Shown here: positions 18,920-26,800 of the stretch, piece by piece
How the letters are laid out: every line of letters begins with the position of its first letter
Position numbering within the stretch: the first letter of the stretch is position 1
NCBI GenBank assembly: GCA_009844425.1
Contig: VYBN01000017.1
Span: forward strand, 109,101-173,100
Source: Gammaproteobacteria bacterium
GTDB taxonomy: Bacteria > Pseudomonadota > Gammaproteobacteria > Steroidobacterales > Foliamicaceae
Length of the DNA stretch: 64,000 nt
Reading direction: 5' to 3'
The notes under the pieces: generated by a model
Told to the model about the DNA's origin: nothing
Database searches by the model: none
Seen by the model: the letters and a program-made list of their open reading frames with translations, nothing else
Translations under genes and position numbers: made by a program

Positions 18920-19870
18920 ATGGCTCCGACACTGGTCATGGGCGGCAGCCAATTGTCCGCTTACGGCTGGTCCGGCGATCATCCCTTCGGGCTGGATCGG
19001 CACGGGGCCTTCGAGCAGGCGATGGCGAAATTCGATTTCGGAGACGCGATCCGGTTCGAGTCGGCGCCACCGGCCGGCACGAAAGAACTGCAACGGTTCC
19101 ACAGCCGGGATTACCTCGAGTTCGCCAGACGGCGTTGCGAGGAAGACCAGGGGTTCCTGGACGGGGGCGACACGCCGGCCCGAAGCGGGCTGTTCGAGGC
19201 GGCGTGCCACGTTGCGGGCGCGGCGCTCCACGCCACAGACGCGATTATGCAGGGCAGGGTCAGCAATGCCTTCCTGCCCATAGGCGGGCTGCATCACGCC
19301 GGGAGGGAGCACGCCGCGGGATTCTGCGTGCTCAACGACATCGGCGTGGTCATCGAGACCCTGCGTTCCGTCCATGCGGTGCGGCGCATCGCCTACGTCG
19401 ATATCGACGTTCATCACGGCGACGGCGTCTACTATGCCTACGAAGAGGATCCGCTCCTGTTCTTCGCGGACATTCACGAGGACGGGCGCTGGCAATACCC
19501 CGGCACGGGCAGCGAGAGCGAACGGGGCAGGGGGCCGGCGCTCGGCAGCAAGATCAACCTGTGCCTGCAACCGGGTGACGGCGATTCGCATTTCCTCGCC
19601 GCATTCGAGAAGGTCGAGGCGCACGTTCGCGAATGCGCGCCCGAATTCATACTGCTGCAATGCGGCGCCGACGGATTGCAGGGAGACCCGCTGGGCAGGC
19701 TGAACTACAGCGCCGGCGCGCACGCTCATGCGGCGCAAAGCCTGTGCGCACTTGCGCGGTCGGCCTGCCGGGGACGGATCCTGGCCATGGGCGGGGGCGG
19801 TTACTCGCGCCGAAACCTGGCTTCCGCCTGGACCGCGGTGGTCAGGAACCTGGTGGAAGGCCGTTTCTGA
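18920..19870 (+). CDS. histone deacetylase-like (AcuC/HDAC family) hydrolase
   Basis: A 316-residue cytosolic amidohydrolase of the arginase/deacetylase fold. Zinc and catalytic motifs are present: [15 protein letters not shown] with the His pair, [12 protein letters not shown] with the DxH metal ligands, [12 protein letters not shown] with the second metal aspartate, and a closing GGGGY. Bacterial members remove acetyl or acyl groups from proteins, polyamines or small amides; the substrate here is not shown. ATG 18920 follows the purL stop by 10 bases with a GAGG-like site, so it is probably co-transcribed with purL. Confidence 0.87.
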   Translation: MAPTLVMGGSQLSAYGWSGDHPFGLDRHGAFEQAMAKFDFGDAIRFESAPPAGTKELQRFHSRDYLEFARRRCEEDQGFLDGGDTPARSGLFEAACHVAGAALHATDAIMQGRVSNAFLPIGGLHHAGREHAAGFCVLNDIGVVIETLRSVHAVRRIAYVDIDVHHGDGVYYAYEEDPLLFFADIHEDGRWQYPGTGSESERGRGPALGSKINLCLQPGDGDSHFLAAFEKVEAHVRECAPEFILLQCGADGLQGDPLGRLNYSAGAHAHAAQSLCALARSACRGRILAMGGGGYSRRNLASAWTAVVRNLVEGRF

Positions 19871-19926
19871 CTTGGGGGGAGGGCGTCCCGCCCTCCCAAG
19901 AAGGCGGGACGCCTTCTCGCCCAGGG
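19871..19926. repeat. family C REP-like double hairpin, copy C2
   Basis: Two hairpins (GGGAGGGCG/CGCCCTCCC and GAAGGCG/CGCCTTC) starting directly after the HDAC stop codon, upstream of glyA. The outer CTTGGG/CCCAGG pairing differs from copy C1 but remains complementary with G-T wobbles. Confidence 0.85.
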
Positions 19927-20031
19927 AAACGCCCCCGTGCGGGTCTTTACCGGTACACTTGCCCGAAACGCAACCACCCGCTTTTCGTTACGACGAGACG
20001 TCCGGAGAACCGACCTACGCGACGGAGACCC

Positions 20032-21285
20032 ATGGCTACTGAATACCCCGAAATCGCCCGATTCGATCCGCAGCTTGCCGAAGCGCTGCAGTCCGAAGTG
20101 AAGCGGCAGGAAGACTTTGTCGAGCTCATCGCCTCCGAGAACTATGCCAGCCGCCGCGTGATGGAAGCACAGGGCTCGGTGCTAACCAACAAGTACGCCG
20201 AGGGCTACCCGGGCCGCCGCTACTACGGCGGATGCAAGCATGTGGACGTGGCCGAGTCGCTGGCCATAGAACGCGCGTCGCGTCTCTTCGGGGCGCACTA
20301 TGCGAACGTGCAGCCGCACTCGGGAACGCAGGCCAATACGGCGGCATACCTCGCTCTCCTCAAGCCCGGAGACGGGATTCTCGGCATGGATCTGAGCCAC
20401 GGCGGTCATCTCACGCACGGATCGCCGGTGAACATTTCCGGCAAGCTGTTCAAGGTATCGAGCTACGGGCTCGACCCGAAGACGGAACTGATCGATTACG
20501 ACCATCTGCGCGACCAGGCGCTCAAGAACCGGCCGCGCATGATCGTAGGCGGATTCTCGGCCTATTCCCGGGTCGCCGACTGGAAGATATTCCGCGAGGT
20601 CGCCGATGAAGTCGGCGCCTACCTGATGGTGGACATGGCGCACGTGGCCGGATTGGTTGCAGTGGACGAATACCCCAACCCGACACCGCTTGCCGACGTG
20701 GTCACCAGTACCACGCACAAGACGCTGCGCGGTCCGCGCGGCGGGCTGATTCTTGCGCGCGACAACCCGGAAATCACCAAACGCTTGCGCTCGCTGGTTT
20801 TTCCCGGCACCCAGGGCGGCCCGCTCATGCACGCCATCGCCGCCAAGGCGGTGGCGTTCGAGGAGGCGCTGCAGCCGGATTTCCGCGACTACCAGCGGCA
20901 GGTGAAGCGCAACGCTGCCGCGCTCGCCGATGGTCTGAGCGAGCGAGGATTGCGCATCGTTTCCGGCAAGACCGAGAATCACCTGTTCCTCGTGGACCTG
21001 GGCGGGACGGGAGTGACCGGCGCCCAGGCGGAGGAAGCGCTGGACCGGGCCAACATCACGGTCAACAAGAACACCGTGCCGAACGATCCCCGCTCGCCCA
21101 TGGTCACCAGCGGTTTGCGCCTCGGGACGCCCGCCTGCACGACACGCGGCTTCGGCGAACCGGAGATCGCGATGCTGGTGGATTCGATCGCCTCGGTGGT
21201 GGGCAGCCCCGATGATGAAGCCCTGATTGCGCGCGTGCGGGAGCGGGTGCTGGAGACCTGCCGGCGATTTCCGGTTTATTCGTAG
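20032..21285 (+). CDS. glyA: serine hydroxymethyltransferase
   Basis: A 417-residue PLP enzyme that converts serine and tetrahydrofolate to glycine and methylene-THF, the main one-carbon source. Visible motifs are [24 protein letters not shown], and [12 protein letters not shown] with the PLP lysine at residue 230. ATG 20032 has GGAG 6 bases upstream and matches the family N terminus; a much longer open frame upstream is not real. It is followed 15 bases later by ribD, without the nrdR gene that usually lies between them. Confidence 0.97.
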   Translation: MATEYPEIARFDPQLAEALQSEVKRQEDFVELIASENYASRRVMEAQGSVLTNKYAEGYPGRRYYGGCKHVDVAESLAIERASRLFGAHYANVQPHSGTQANTAAYLALLKPGDGILGMDLSHGGHLTHGSPVNISGKLFKVSSYGLDPKTELIDYDHLRDQALKNRPRMIVGGFSAYSRVADWKIFREVADEVGAYLMVDMAHVAGLVAVDEYPNPTPLADVVTSTTHKTLRGPRGGLILARDNPEITKRLRSLVFPGTQGGPLMHAIAAKAVAFEEALQPDFRDYQRQVKRNAAALADGLSERGLRIVSGKTENHLFLVDLGGTGVTGAQAEEALDRANITVNKNTVPNDPRSPMVTSGLRLGTPACTTRGFGEPEIAMLVDSIASVVGSPDDEALIARVRERVLETCRRFPVYS

Positions 21286-21300
21286 TGCCGTGTCTCGCTC

Positions 21301-22473
21301 ATGTCTTCGCAAAGTGCCAAACCCGCTCAATCCGCCGATCCCCGCATCGACCGGCGCTGGATGAAGGAGGCGCTGGAGCTTGCCGCAAGGGGACTGAACA
21401 CTGCCGACCCCAACCCCCGCGTCGGCTGTGTCCTGGTAAAGGACGGAGAGCGAATCGGCGGCGGATGGCATCGACGCGCAGGCGAAGATCACGCCGAAAT
21501 CCGCGCGCTGAAGGAGGCCGGAGCGGCCTCCAGGGGCGCCACCTGCTATGTGACCCTTGAGCCATGCTCGCACCGCGGCCGGACCGGCCCTTGCGCGGAC
21601 AATCTGGTGGCCGCCGGCGTCACCCGCGTGGTATTCGCCGTCACGGATCCGAATGCGAGCGTTCGGGGCGCCGGCGCACAGCGGCTTCGCGAAGCCGGCA
21701 TCGACGTCCATGGCGGATTGCTGGAAGCGCAGGCCCGGGAACTGAACCCCGGCTATCTGTCGCGCTGGGAACGCGGCCGGCCTTGGGTGCGCATAAAGCT
21801 GGCCGCCAGCCTGGATGGCCGCACCGCGCTGGCCAACCGTGTGAGCCAGTGGATTACTTCTTCCGAAGCACGCCGTGACGGACACGGCTGGCGCGCCCGC
21901 AGCTCGGCGGTGCTCACGGGCATCGGGACCCTGCTTGCGGACAATCCCCGCCTCGATGCGCGACGCGATGACCTGGGCGAGATCAAGCCGCCGGCCCGCG
22001 TTGTCCTGGACTCGAACCTGCGGACGCCGCCCGACGCGCGCCTGTTCGAGCGTCCCGGCGACATACACGTACTGCACTGTGCGCCGGACGACGAGGCGGC
22101 AAGACGCCGGGCGTCTGCCCTGTCGAAAGCCGGGGCGGCCGTTTGCAGCCTGCCCGCGGGAGACGACGGGCGCGTTTCGCTTCCCGCCGCGATGGGACTG
22201 CTGGCGGATATGGAATTCAACGAGATTCACGTGGAGGCCGGCGCCGTTCTGTGCGGAGCGCTGCTGGCCGGGAAGCTCATCGATGAAGTGGTGCTGTATA
22301 CCGCACCGGTCCTGCTGGGCGACGGAGCCGCCGGTCTCTTCCGGCTCGCCCCGCTGAAGGACATGAGCCAGCGGCCTTCGTTCCGGGTGCTGGAAGCGGG
22401 CAGGGTGGGGCCCGACGTTCGGCTGATACTAGTGCCGTGCCAGGCTCATATTGCCGCATCAGAGCGTGCGTAG
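21301..22473 (+). CDS. ribD: bifunctional riboflavin deaminase/reductase
   Basis: A 390-residue two-domain enzyme of riboflavin synthesis. The N-terminal deaminase domain has the zinc set His64 (HAE), Cys89 (PCSH) and Cys98 (GPCADNL). The C-terminal reductase domain begins near 155 with RPWVRIKLAASLDGRTAL and ends with VRLILVP. The last roughly 14 codons lie inside the left arm of repeat A1, so the normal C terminus has been replaced or extended by the element. It is the first gene of the rib-nusB-thiL-pgpA cluster. Confidence 0.96.
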   Translation: MSSQSAKPAQSADPRIDRRWMKEALELAARGLNTADPNPRVGCVLVKDGERIGGGWHRRAGEDHAEIRALKEAGAASRGATCYVTLEPCSHRGRTGPCADNLVAAGVTRVVFAVTDPNASVRGAGAQRLREAGIDVHGGLLEAQARELNPGYLSRWERGRPWVRIKLAASLDGRTALANRVSQWITSSEARRDGHGWRARSSAVLTGIGTLLADNPRLDARRDDLGEIKPPARVVLDSNLRTPPDARLFERPGDIHVLHCAPDDEAARRRASALSKAGAAVCSLPAGDDGRVSLPAAMGLLADMEFNEIHVEAGAVLCGALLAGKLIDEVVLYTAPVLLGDGAAGLFRLAPLKDMSQRPSFRVLEAGRVGPDVRLILVPCQAHIAASERA

Positions 22474-22694
22474 CGTGTCCCTGCAAGGCGCAGCCGGCCC
22501 GGAATACTCGTTGTATTGCGAACGGCTGCAACGCCGCGGGGGCGCGCTACGCACGCTCCCGAAGGGCGCTTCTCCCCGTGCCCGTGGCGGCGTTGCGCCC
22601 CTTGGCAATGGGAAGAAACCATTCCCGGCGGGACGCGCCTTGCCACAGGCTCGGGGAGAAGCGCTGATGCGGCAATATGAGCCTGGCACGGCAC
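22432..22694. repeat. family A structured element, copy A1
   Basis: A 263-base element between ribD and ribE. The outer arms 22432-22462 and 22664-22694 are perfectly complementary over 31 bp. Inside are two branches. Branch 1 has stem 22463-22475/22545-22557 and a terminal hairpin with CAGCCG/CGGCTG and AATAC/GTATT. Branch 2 has stem 22567-22578/22652-22663 and an inner hairpin with AATGG/CCATT. Copies A2 and A3 fold the same way with different but still complementary stem sequences. It overlaps the end of ribD and ends 10 bases before the ribE ribosome-binding site, so it must be in the rib operon transcript. Confidence 0.9.
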
Positions 22695-22715
22695 TCACGC
22701 CCGCGGAGGACTGAA

Positions 22716-23312
22716 GTGTTCACCGGCATTGTCCAGGCCATCGGCACGGTTATCGGAGTGGACGCCTTCGACAGCGGCGACCGGCGGCTGAGCATCGACA
22801 CACGCGGAATTGCCGCGCGCGCGCTCGAAATCGGCGCCAGCCTGTGCGTCAGCGGGGCCTGCCTGACTATCGTGGAATCCACGAAGGGCGTCGTGGCCAT
22901 GGACGTTTCGGCGAGAACGCTTGCCGATACGGTGCTGGGGGCATGGACCGTTGGGCAAAGAGTCAATCTCGAGCCGGCGCTGGCGGCCGGTGACGCGCTG
23001 GGCGGGCATTTCGTGATGGGCCACGTGGACGGCGCCGCCGAGGTGCTTCAGGTTCGCGAGGACGGGCGCTCCGTCGAGCTGGTCCTGTCCGCGCCCGGGG
23101 AGTTGAACAGTTTCATCGCACCCAAGGGATCGATTGCGCTCGACGGCGTGAGCCTGACCGTCAATGACGTATCGAACGACTCGTTTTCGGTCAACCTGGT
23201 GCCCCACACGCTCAGGGAGACCACGCTGTCCGATTGCCGCGCAGGAAGCCGGCTGAACCTGGAAATCGATATCATTGCGCGTTACGTCGCACGACTGAAG
23301 GCGACCTCTTGA
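22716..23312 (+). CDS. ribE: riboflavin synthase alpha subunit
   Basis: A 198-residue enzyme that dismutates two lumazine molecules to riboflavin. It has two similar beta-barrel halves: FTGIVQAIGTV and CLTIVESTK in the first, VMGHVDGAAEV and GVSLTVNDVSNDSFSVNLVP in the second. The start is GTG 22716, giving the usual MFTGIV N terminus, with GGAGG at 22705-22709. An in-frame ATG at 22677 lies in the right arm of repeat A1 and would add 13 residues; it is probably not used. Motifs and length are otherwise normal. Confidence 0.95.
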   Translation: MFTGIVQAIGTVIGVDAFDSGDRRLSIDTRGIAARALEIGASLCVSGACLTIVESTKGVVAMDVSARTLADTVLGAWTVGQRVNLEPALAAGDALGGHFVMGHVDGAAEVLQVREDGRSVELVLSAPGELNSFIAPKGSIALDGVSLTVNDVSNDSFSVNLVPHTLRETTLSDCRAGSRLNLEIDIIARYVARLKATS

Positions 23313-23327
23313 AGGGCCGAACCCACG

Positions 23328-24425
23328 ATGTTTTCCAGCACCGAAGAAATCATTGCCGACATCGGCGCGGGCCGCATGGTCATCATCGTCGACGACGAGG
23401 ACCGCGAGAACGAGGGCGACCTGGTGATGGCCGCGTCCAGGGTAACCGCCCCGGACATCAACTACATGAGCCTGCACGGCCGCGGCCTGATCTGCCTGAC
23501 CCTCACGCCCGAGCACTGCCGCCGCCTGCGCCTGCCGCTGATGGTGGCGGACACCAATGTCCAGCGCAGCACCAATTTCACCGTGTCGATCGAGGCCGCG
23601 GAGGGCGTTACCACAGGAATATCCGCACACGACCGGGCCCATACGATACGGGTCGCGGCCGCGCCGGACGCCCGGCCGGAGGACCTGCGCCAGCCGGGGC
23701 ACGTCTTCCCCGTAATGGCCCAGCCGGGCGGCGTGCTCAGCCGCGCCGGACACACCGAGGCGGGATGCGATCTTTCACGCCTGGCCGGACTGCCGCCCTC
23801 CGCGGCGATTGTCGAGATCCTCAACGAGGACGGCAGCATGGCGAGACGGCCCCACCTGGAGAAATTCGCTGCCGAACGGGGCCTGAAGATCGGCAGCATC
23901 GCCGGCCTGATCCGCTACCGCCTCGAAAAGGACAAGTTCGTCGAACGCCTGGAGGAACGAAACGCCCGGACGCGGTTCGGCCCCTGCCGGCTGATTGCCT
24001 ATGAGGACCAGGTTGCCCGCACGGTGCATCTGGCGCTGGTGCACGGCGATCTCCGCAAGGACGATGCGCCGCTGGTCCGGGTTCACGTCCACAACACGCT
24101 GCGCGATGCGGCAGGCGTGCAGGCCGATCTGGGTTGGCCGTTCGACGCCGCGCTGAACCAGATCTATGCATCCGAAGCGGGGGTGGCCGTGCTGTTGTGC
24201 TACGAGGAATCGCCGCGAAGCATGATGGCCGCCATGTCGTCGCTGAACGGCCCGGCCAGGGCCGGTGGCGAGGAAGTCACCGACTTGCGCACGATCGGCG
24301 CCGGAGCGCAGATTCTTCGGGACCTCGGGGTGACGCGAATGCGCGTGCTGGGCGCTCCGCGCAATATCCATGCGCTGTCGGGTTTCGGCCTGGAAGTCGT
24401 CAAGTTCGTCGATGCAGTGGATTAG
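23328..24425 (+). CDS. ribBA: 3,4-dihydroxy-2-butanone 4-phosphate synthase with degenerate GTP cyclohydrolase II-like domain
   Basis: A 365-residue protein. Residues 1-200 are a complete DHBP synthase, which makes the four-carbon riboflavin precursor from ribulose 5-phosphate: DDEDRENEGDLV (acidic metal site), STNFTVSIEA and GHTEAGCDL are all present. Residues 205-365 align with GTP cyclohydrolase II but lack its zinc-binding cysteines; the corresponding stretch reads VHNTLRDAAGVQADLGW. This half is therefore probably not a cyclohydrolase, a common condition in proteobacteria with a separate ribA elsewhere. It sits 15 bases after ribE. Confidence 0.92.
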   Translation: MFSSTEEIIADIGAGRMVIIVDDEDRENEGDLVMAASRVTAPDINYMSLHGRGLICLTLTPEHCRRLRLPLMVADTNVQRSTNFTVSIEAAEGVTTGISAHDRAHTIRVAAAPDARPEDLRQPGHVFPVMAQPGGVLSRAGHTEAGCDLSRLAGLPPSAAIVEILNEDGSMARRPHLEKFAAERGLKIGSIAGLIRYRLEKDKFVERLEERNARTRFGPCRLIAYEDQVARTVHLALVHGDLRKDDAPLVRVHVHNTLRDAAGVQADLGWPFDAALNQIYASEAGVAVLLCYEESPRSMMAAMSSLNGPARAGGEEVTDLRTIGAGAQILRDLGVTRMRVLGAPRNIHALSGFGLEVVKFVDAVD

Positions 24426-24430
24426 CTGCC

Positions 24431-24880
24431 GTGGCTGCCGGGGAGTCAAAACTGAAGATCCTGATCGTTACGGCGGATTACTACGAGGATCTCGCCGAAC
24501 TTCTGGAGAAGGGCGCCCGCGAACGCTTCCTTGAAGCGGGCGTGGCTGAAGATCGGATCCTGCTGCGTCGAGTGCCGGGCTGCTGGGAGTTGCCGCTGGA
24601 GGTGCTACGCCTGGTACGCCGCCATGCGCCTGACGCCGTGGCTGCTCTCGGCGTGCTTATTCGCGGTGAAACCGACCACTACGAACATATCGCGCGCGAG
24701 TGCTGCGCCGGGCTGATGCGCGTAGGCCTCGATGAGGACGTCCACGTCGCCCTGGGCGTACTGACCTGCGGGAACCGGGCACAGGCCGAAGACCGGTGCG
24801 GCGTGCGGAGTCCGGAGCGCAACAAGGGGCGCGAGGCCGCAAACGCAATCCTTCGCATCCTGCCCGCGGATTCGGACTAA
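24431..24880 (+). CDS. ribH: 6,7-dimethyl-8-ribityllumazine synthase
   Basis: A 149-residue lumazine synthase subunit that condenses the butanone phosphate with the ribityl-pyrimidine. Family motifs are ILIVTADYYEDL at the N terminus, PGCWELPLE (normally PGxxExP), the loop ALGVLIRGETDHYEHI with the catalytic histidine, and LGVLTCGNRAQAEDR. The start is GTG 24431, five bases after the ribBA stop. Substitutions such as CWELP and the double cysteine after HIARE make it somewhat divergent. Confidence 0.93.
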   Translation: MAAGESKLKILIVTADYYEDLAELLEKGARERFLEAGVAEDRILLRRVPGCWELPLEVLRLVRRHAPDAVAALGVLIRGETDHYEHIARECCAGLMRVGLDEDVHVALGVLTCGNRAQAEDRCGVRSPERNKGREAANAILRILPADSD

Positions 24881-24883
24881 GCG

Positions 24884-25324
24884 GTGCGCTGGGAACGCCG
24901 CCGCCGGGCCCGCCGGCTACTGGTGCAGGCGCTGTACCAGCAGCAGCTCACCGGTTCCGATGCGGACGAAATACTGGCCCAGTTCCGCCTGTGCGAGGAC
25001 TATGGCCATGCCGATACGGAGTTCTTCACCGACCTCCTGCGCGCCGCAACGACGCGTCGCGACGAGCTGGACCGGCAGATCTCGGCCGCCAGCGATATCC
25101 CGATCGAACGAATCGATCCGGTTGAACGCGCGGTTCTCTGGACTGCACTGGCCGAAATGCAGGGCCGCGGCACGCGCCGGGCGGTAGCCATCAACGAGGC
25201 GATCGAACTGGCGCGGGAGTTCGGCGCCGACCAGGGGTACCGCTTCGTCAACGCGGTGCTGGATCGCTGGTCCAGGGCCACTCCTGAAGGCCAGACCGAT
25301 CCGGAAACCGATCATGCCGACTGA
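24884..25324 (+). CDS. nusB: transcription antitermination factor NusB
   Basis: A 146-residue all-helical RNA-binding protein that works with NusE/S10 in rRNA antitermination. It opens with RRARRLLVQALYQQQLTG (normally RRxARexALQaLYqwqlsg) and carries VERAVLWTALAEM and AINEAIELAREFGADQGYRF split across its last third. The start is GTG 24884, three bases after ribH. The last 11 bases overlap thiL, consistent with one operon. Confidence 0.94.
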   Translation: MRWERRRRARRLLVQALYQQQLTGSDADEILAQFRLCEDYGHADTEFFTDLLRAATTRRDELDRQISAASDIPIERIDPVERAVLWTALAEMQGRGTRRAVAINEAIELAREFGADQGYRFVNAVLDRWSRATPEGQTDPETDHAD

Positions 25325-26342
25325 GCGGGAAGACCGGCTGATCGAGGCCCTGTTTGCCCGTCATTCGGCGAATGGCGACGACGTGCTGATCGGACCGGGC
25401 GATGACGCCGCCCTGCTGCGTTGCCCCCCGGGGGAGCAGTTGCTGATCACTACCGACACGCTCAACGAGGGGGTGCATTTCCCCGCGGGCATGCCCGCCC
25501 GTTCCGTCGGTCACCGCGCATTGGCGGTCAGCCTCAGCGACCTGGCCGCGATGGCCGCTCGCCCACTGTGGGCGGTGGTCACGCTTTCGGTCCCGGCTGC
25601 CGACGAGGACTGGCTAGGTGGATTCGCCGACGGGCTTTACGCGCTGGCGGATGAACATGGCTTGAGAGTTGTGGGCGGCGACTTTGTGCGGGGCCCGCTC
25701 AGCATCACGGTGACCGCCCACGGTTCGGCCCGGGAAGACGCGGTATTGCGCCGCGACGGCGCCGGCGCCGGCGACGGCATCTGGGTGTCCGGCTTTCTCG
25801 GCGAAGCCGCCGCGGGTCTGGAGATCCTGCAACAACGCCTGGGCAAGCCCCTGGGCGGGAGGGCGTCCCCGCCCTCCGGGAAGGCGAGGACGCCTTCCCA
25901 CCCGGGGCGCCGGGGCGAGTCGGTTGAAGAAACTCTGGTCCGCCGCTTCTGCTATCCGCAGCCCCGGATAGAACTGGGCAGGCGGCTCAGCGGTATCGCG
26001 ACCGCCTGCATGGACCTGTCGGACGGTCTGTTGACCGATTTGCCGCGCCTGCTGCGCCACAGCGGACTTCAGGGGCTCGTAGAGACGGAAAACCTGCCGA
26101 TTTCAGACGCCCTGCGGGATTTTGCCGGCCCGGACGACTCTCGTCGGCTCGCGCTGGCGGGTGGCGATGATTACGAACTCTGCCTTACAGTGCCAGAAGA
26201 GAACGAGGAGCAGCTGGAAGCCCTAGCGGATGATCTGCAGCTCACCCGTATCGGCGATGCGAACGAGGGGGAGGGACTGGTGCTGACCCGCGGCGGACGG
26301 TACTGGGAACCACCCGACTCCGGTTTTCGGCATTTTTCATGA
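25314..26342 (+). CDS. thiL: thiamine-monophosphate kinase with repeat-derived insertion
   Basis: A 342-residue ATP-dependent kinase that makes thiamine diphosphate from thiamine monophosphate. Motifs: GPGDDAALL, TTDTLNEGVHF (normally TDmLveGvHF), SDLAAMAARP, GGDFVRGPLSITVTAHG and, late, CMDLSDGLLTDL and GGDDYELC. About 20 residues at roughly 179-199 are not family sequence: they are encoded by a family C repeat (25850-25907). Without them the protein is the usual size of about 322. The insertion falls in the loop before the segment RFCYPQPRIELG, so activity may survive. It overlaps nusB and pgpA. Confidence 0.94.
   Translation: MPTEREDRLIEALFARHSANGDDVLIGPGDDAALLRCPPGEQLLITTDTLNEGVHFPAGMPARSVGHRALAVSLSDLAAMAARPLWAVVTLSVPAADEDWLGGFADGLYALADEHGLRVVGGDFVRGPLSITVTAHGSAREDAVLRRDGAGAGDGIWVSGFLGEAAAGLEILQQRLGKPLGGRASPPSGKARTPSHPGRRGESVEETLVRRFCYPQPRIELGRRLSGIATACMDLSDGLLTDLPRLLRHSGLQGLVETENLPISDALRDFAGPDDSRRLALAGGDDYELCLTVPEENEEQLEALADDLQLTRIGDANEGEGLVLTRGGRYWEPPDSGFRHFS
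25850..25907. repeat. family C element inside thiL, copy C3
   Basis: This copy is almost identical to C1 but has one extra C in the first hairpin loop (GTCCCCGCC for GTCCCGCC) and one extra G in the second (GAGGACG for GAGACG). Its length is 58 instead of 56. It reads through in frame and contributes residues such as GGRASPPSGK to ThiL. Confidence 0.9.
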
Positions 26343-26800
26343 AAGCGCGGCTTGTTCAACTTGCCGGATCCGGCCTGGGGCTGGGCTATCTGCCCGTCGC
26401 ACCCGGCACCTGGGGATCGGCCGGAGGCCTGTTGGTCTGGTGGCTGACTCTGCCGATGGGCCGGGGACTGCAAGCGCTGTTGCTCATCCTGGCCGTCGTG
26501 CCCGCCGCGCTGGCCTGCGGCGCCTGTGCCCGCGGGTCCGGGCGGGAAGATCCGTCTTTCGTCGTCCTCGACGAAGTGCTGGGCATGTACCTGGCGCTGT
26601 TGTTCCTGAGTCCGTCGCTGCCGTGGGTGGCATTGGCCTTCGTGCTGTTCCGGCTGCTCGATATCCTCAAGCCCTGGCCGGTGAGCCTGATGGAGAAGCG
26701 ATTCACCGGAGGCGCCGCGATTCTGCTTGACGATCTTATGGCGGGCGCGATATCCGGATTTATATTGATTACATTACAGCTACTTACAACTGTTATTTAA
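26339..26800 (+). CDS. pgpA: phosphatidylglycerophosphatase A
   Basis: A 153-residue inner-membrane phosphatase that forms phosphatidylglycerol from its phosphate. The family pattern is clear: GLGLGYLPVAPGTWGSAGG at the N terminus, VVLDEVLGMYLALL in the centre, and FRLLDILKPWPV then DDLMAGAISG, the acidic residues being catalytic. It overlaps the thiL stop by four bases (ATGA) and ends in TAATG with the next gene. The last 50 bases are unusually AT-rich. Confidence 0.95.
   Translation: MKARLVQLAGSGLGLGYLPVAPGTWGSAGGLLVWWLTLPMGRGLQALLLILAVVPAALACGACARGSGREDPSFVVLDEVLGMYLALLFLSPSLPWVALAFVLFRLLDILKPWPVSLMEKRFTGGAAILLDDLMAGAISGFILITLQLLTTVI

Noticed and set aside
20182..22230. 682-codon minus-strand frame opposite glyA and ribD
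   Set aside because: Antisense shadow; both plus-strand enzymes are fully conserved.
22432..22715. FMN riboswitch between ribD and ribE
   Set aside because: The sequence is the same element found at 36.3 and 43.0 kb next to unrelated genes, and it lacks the conserved RFN motifs.
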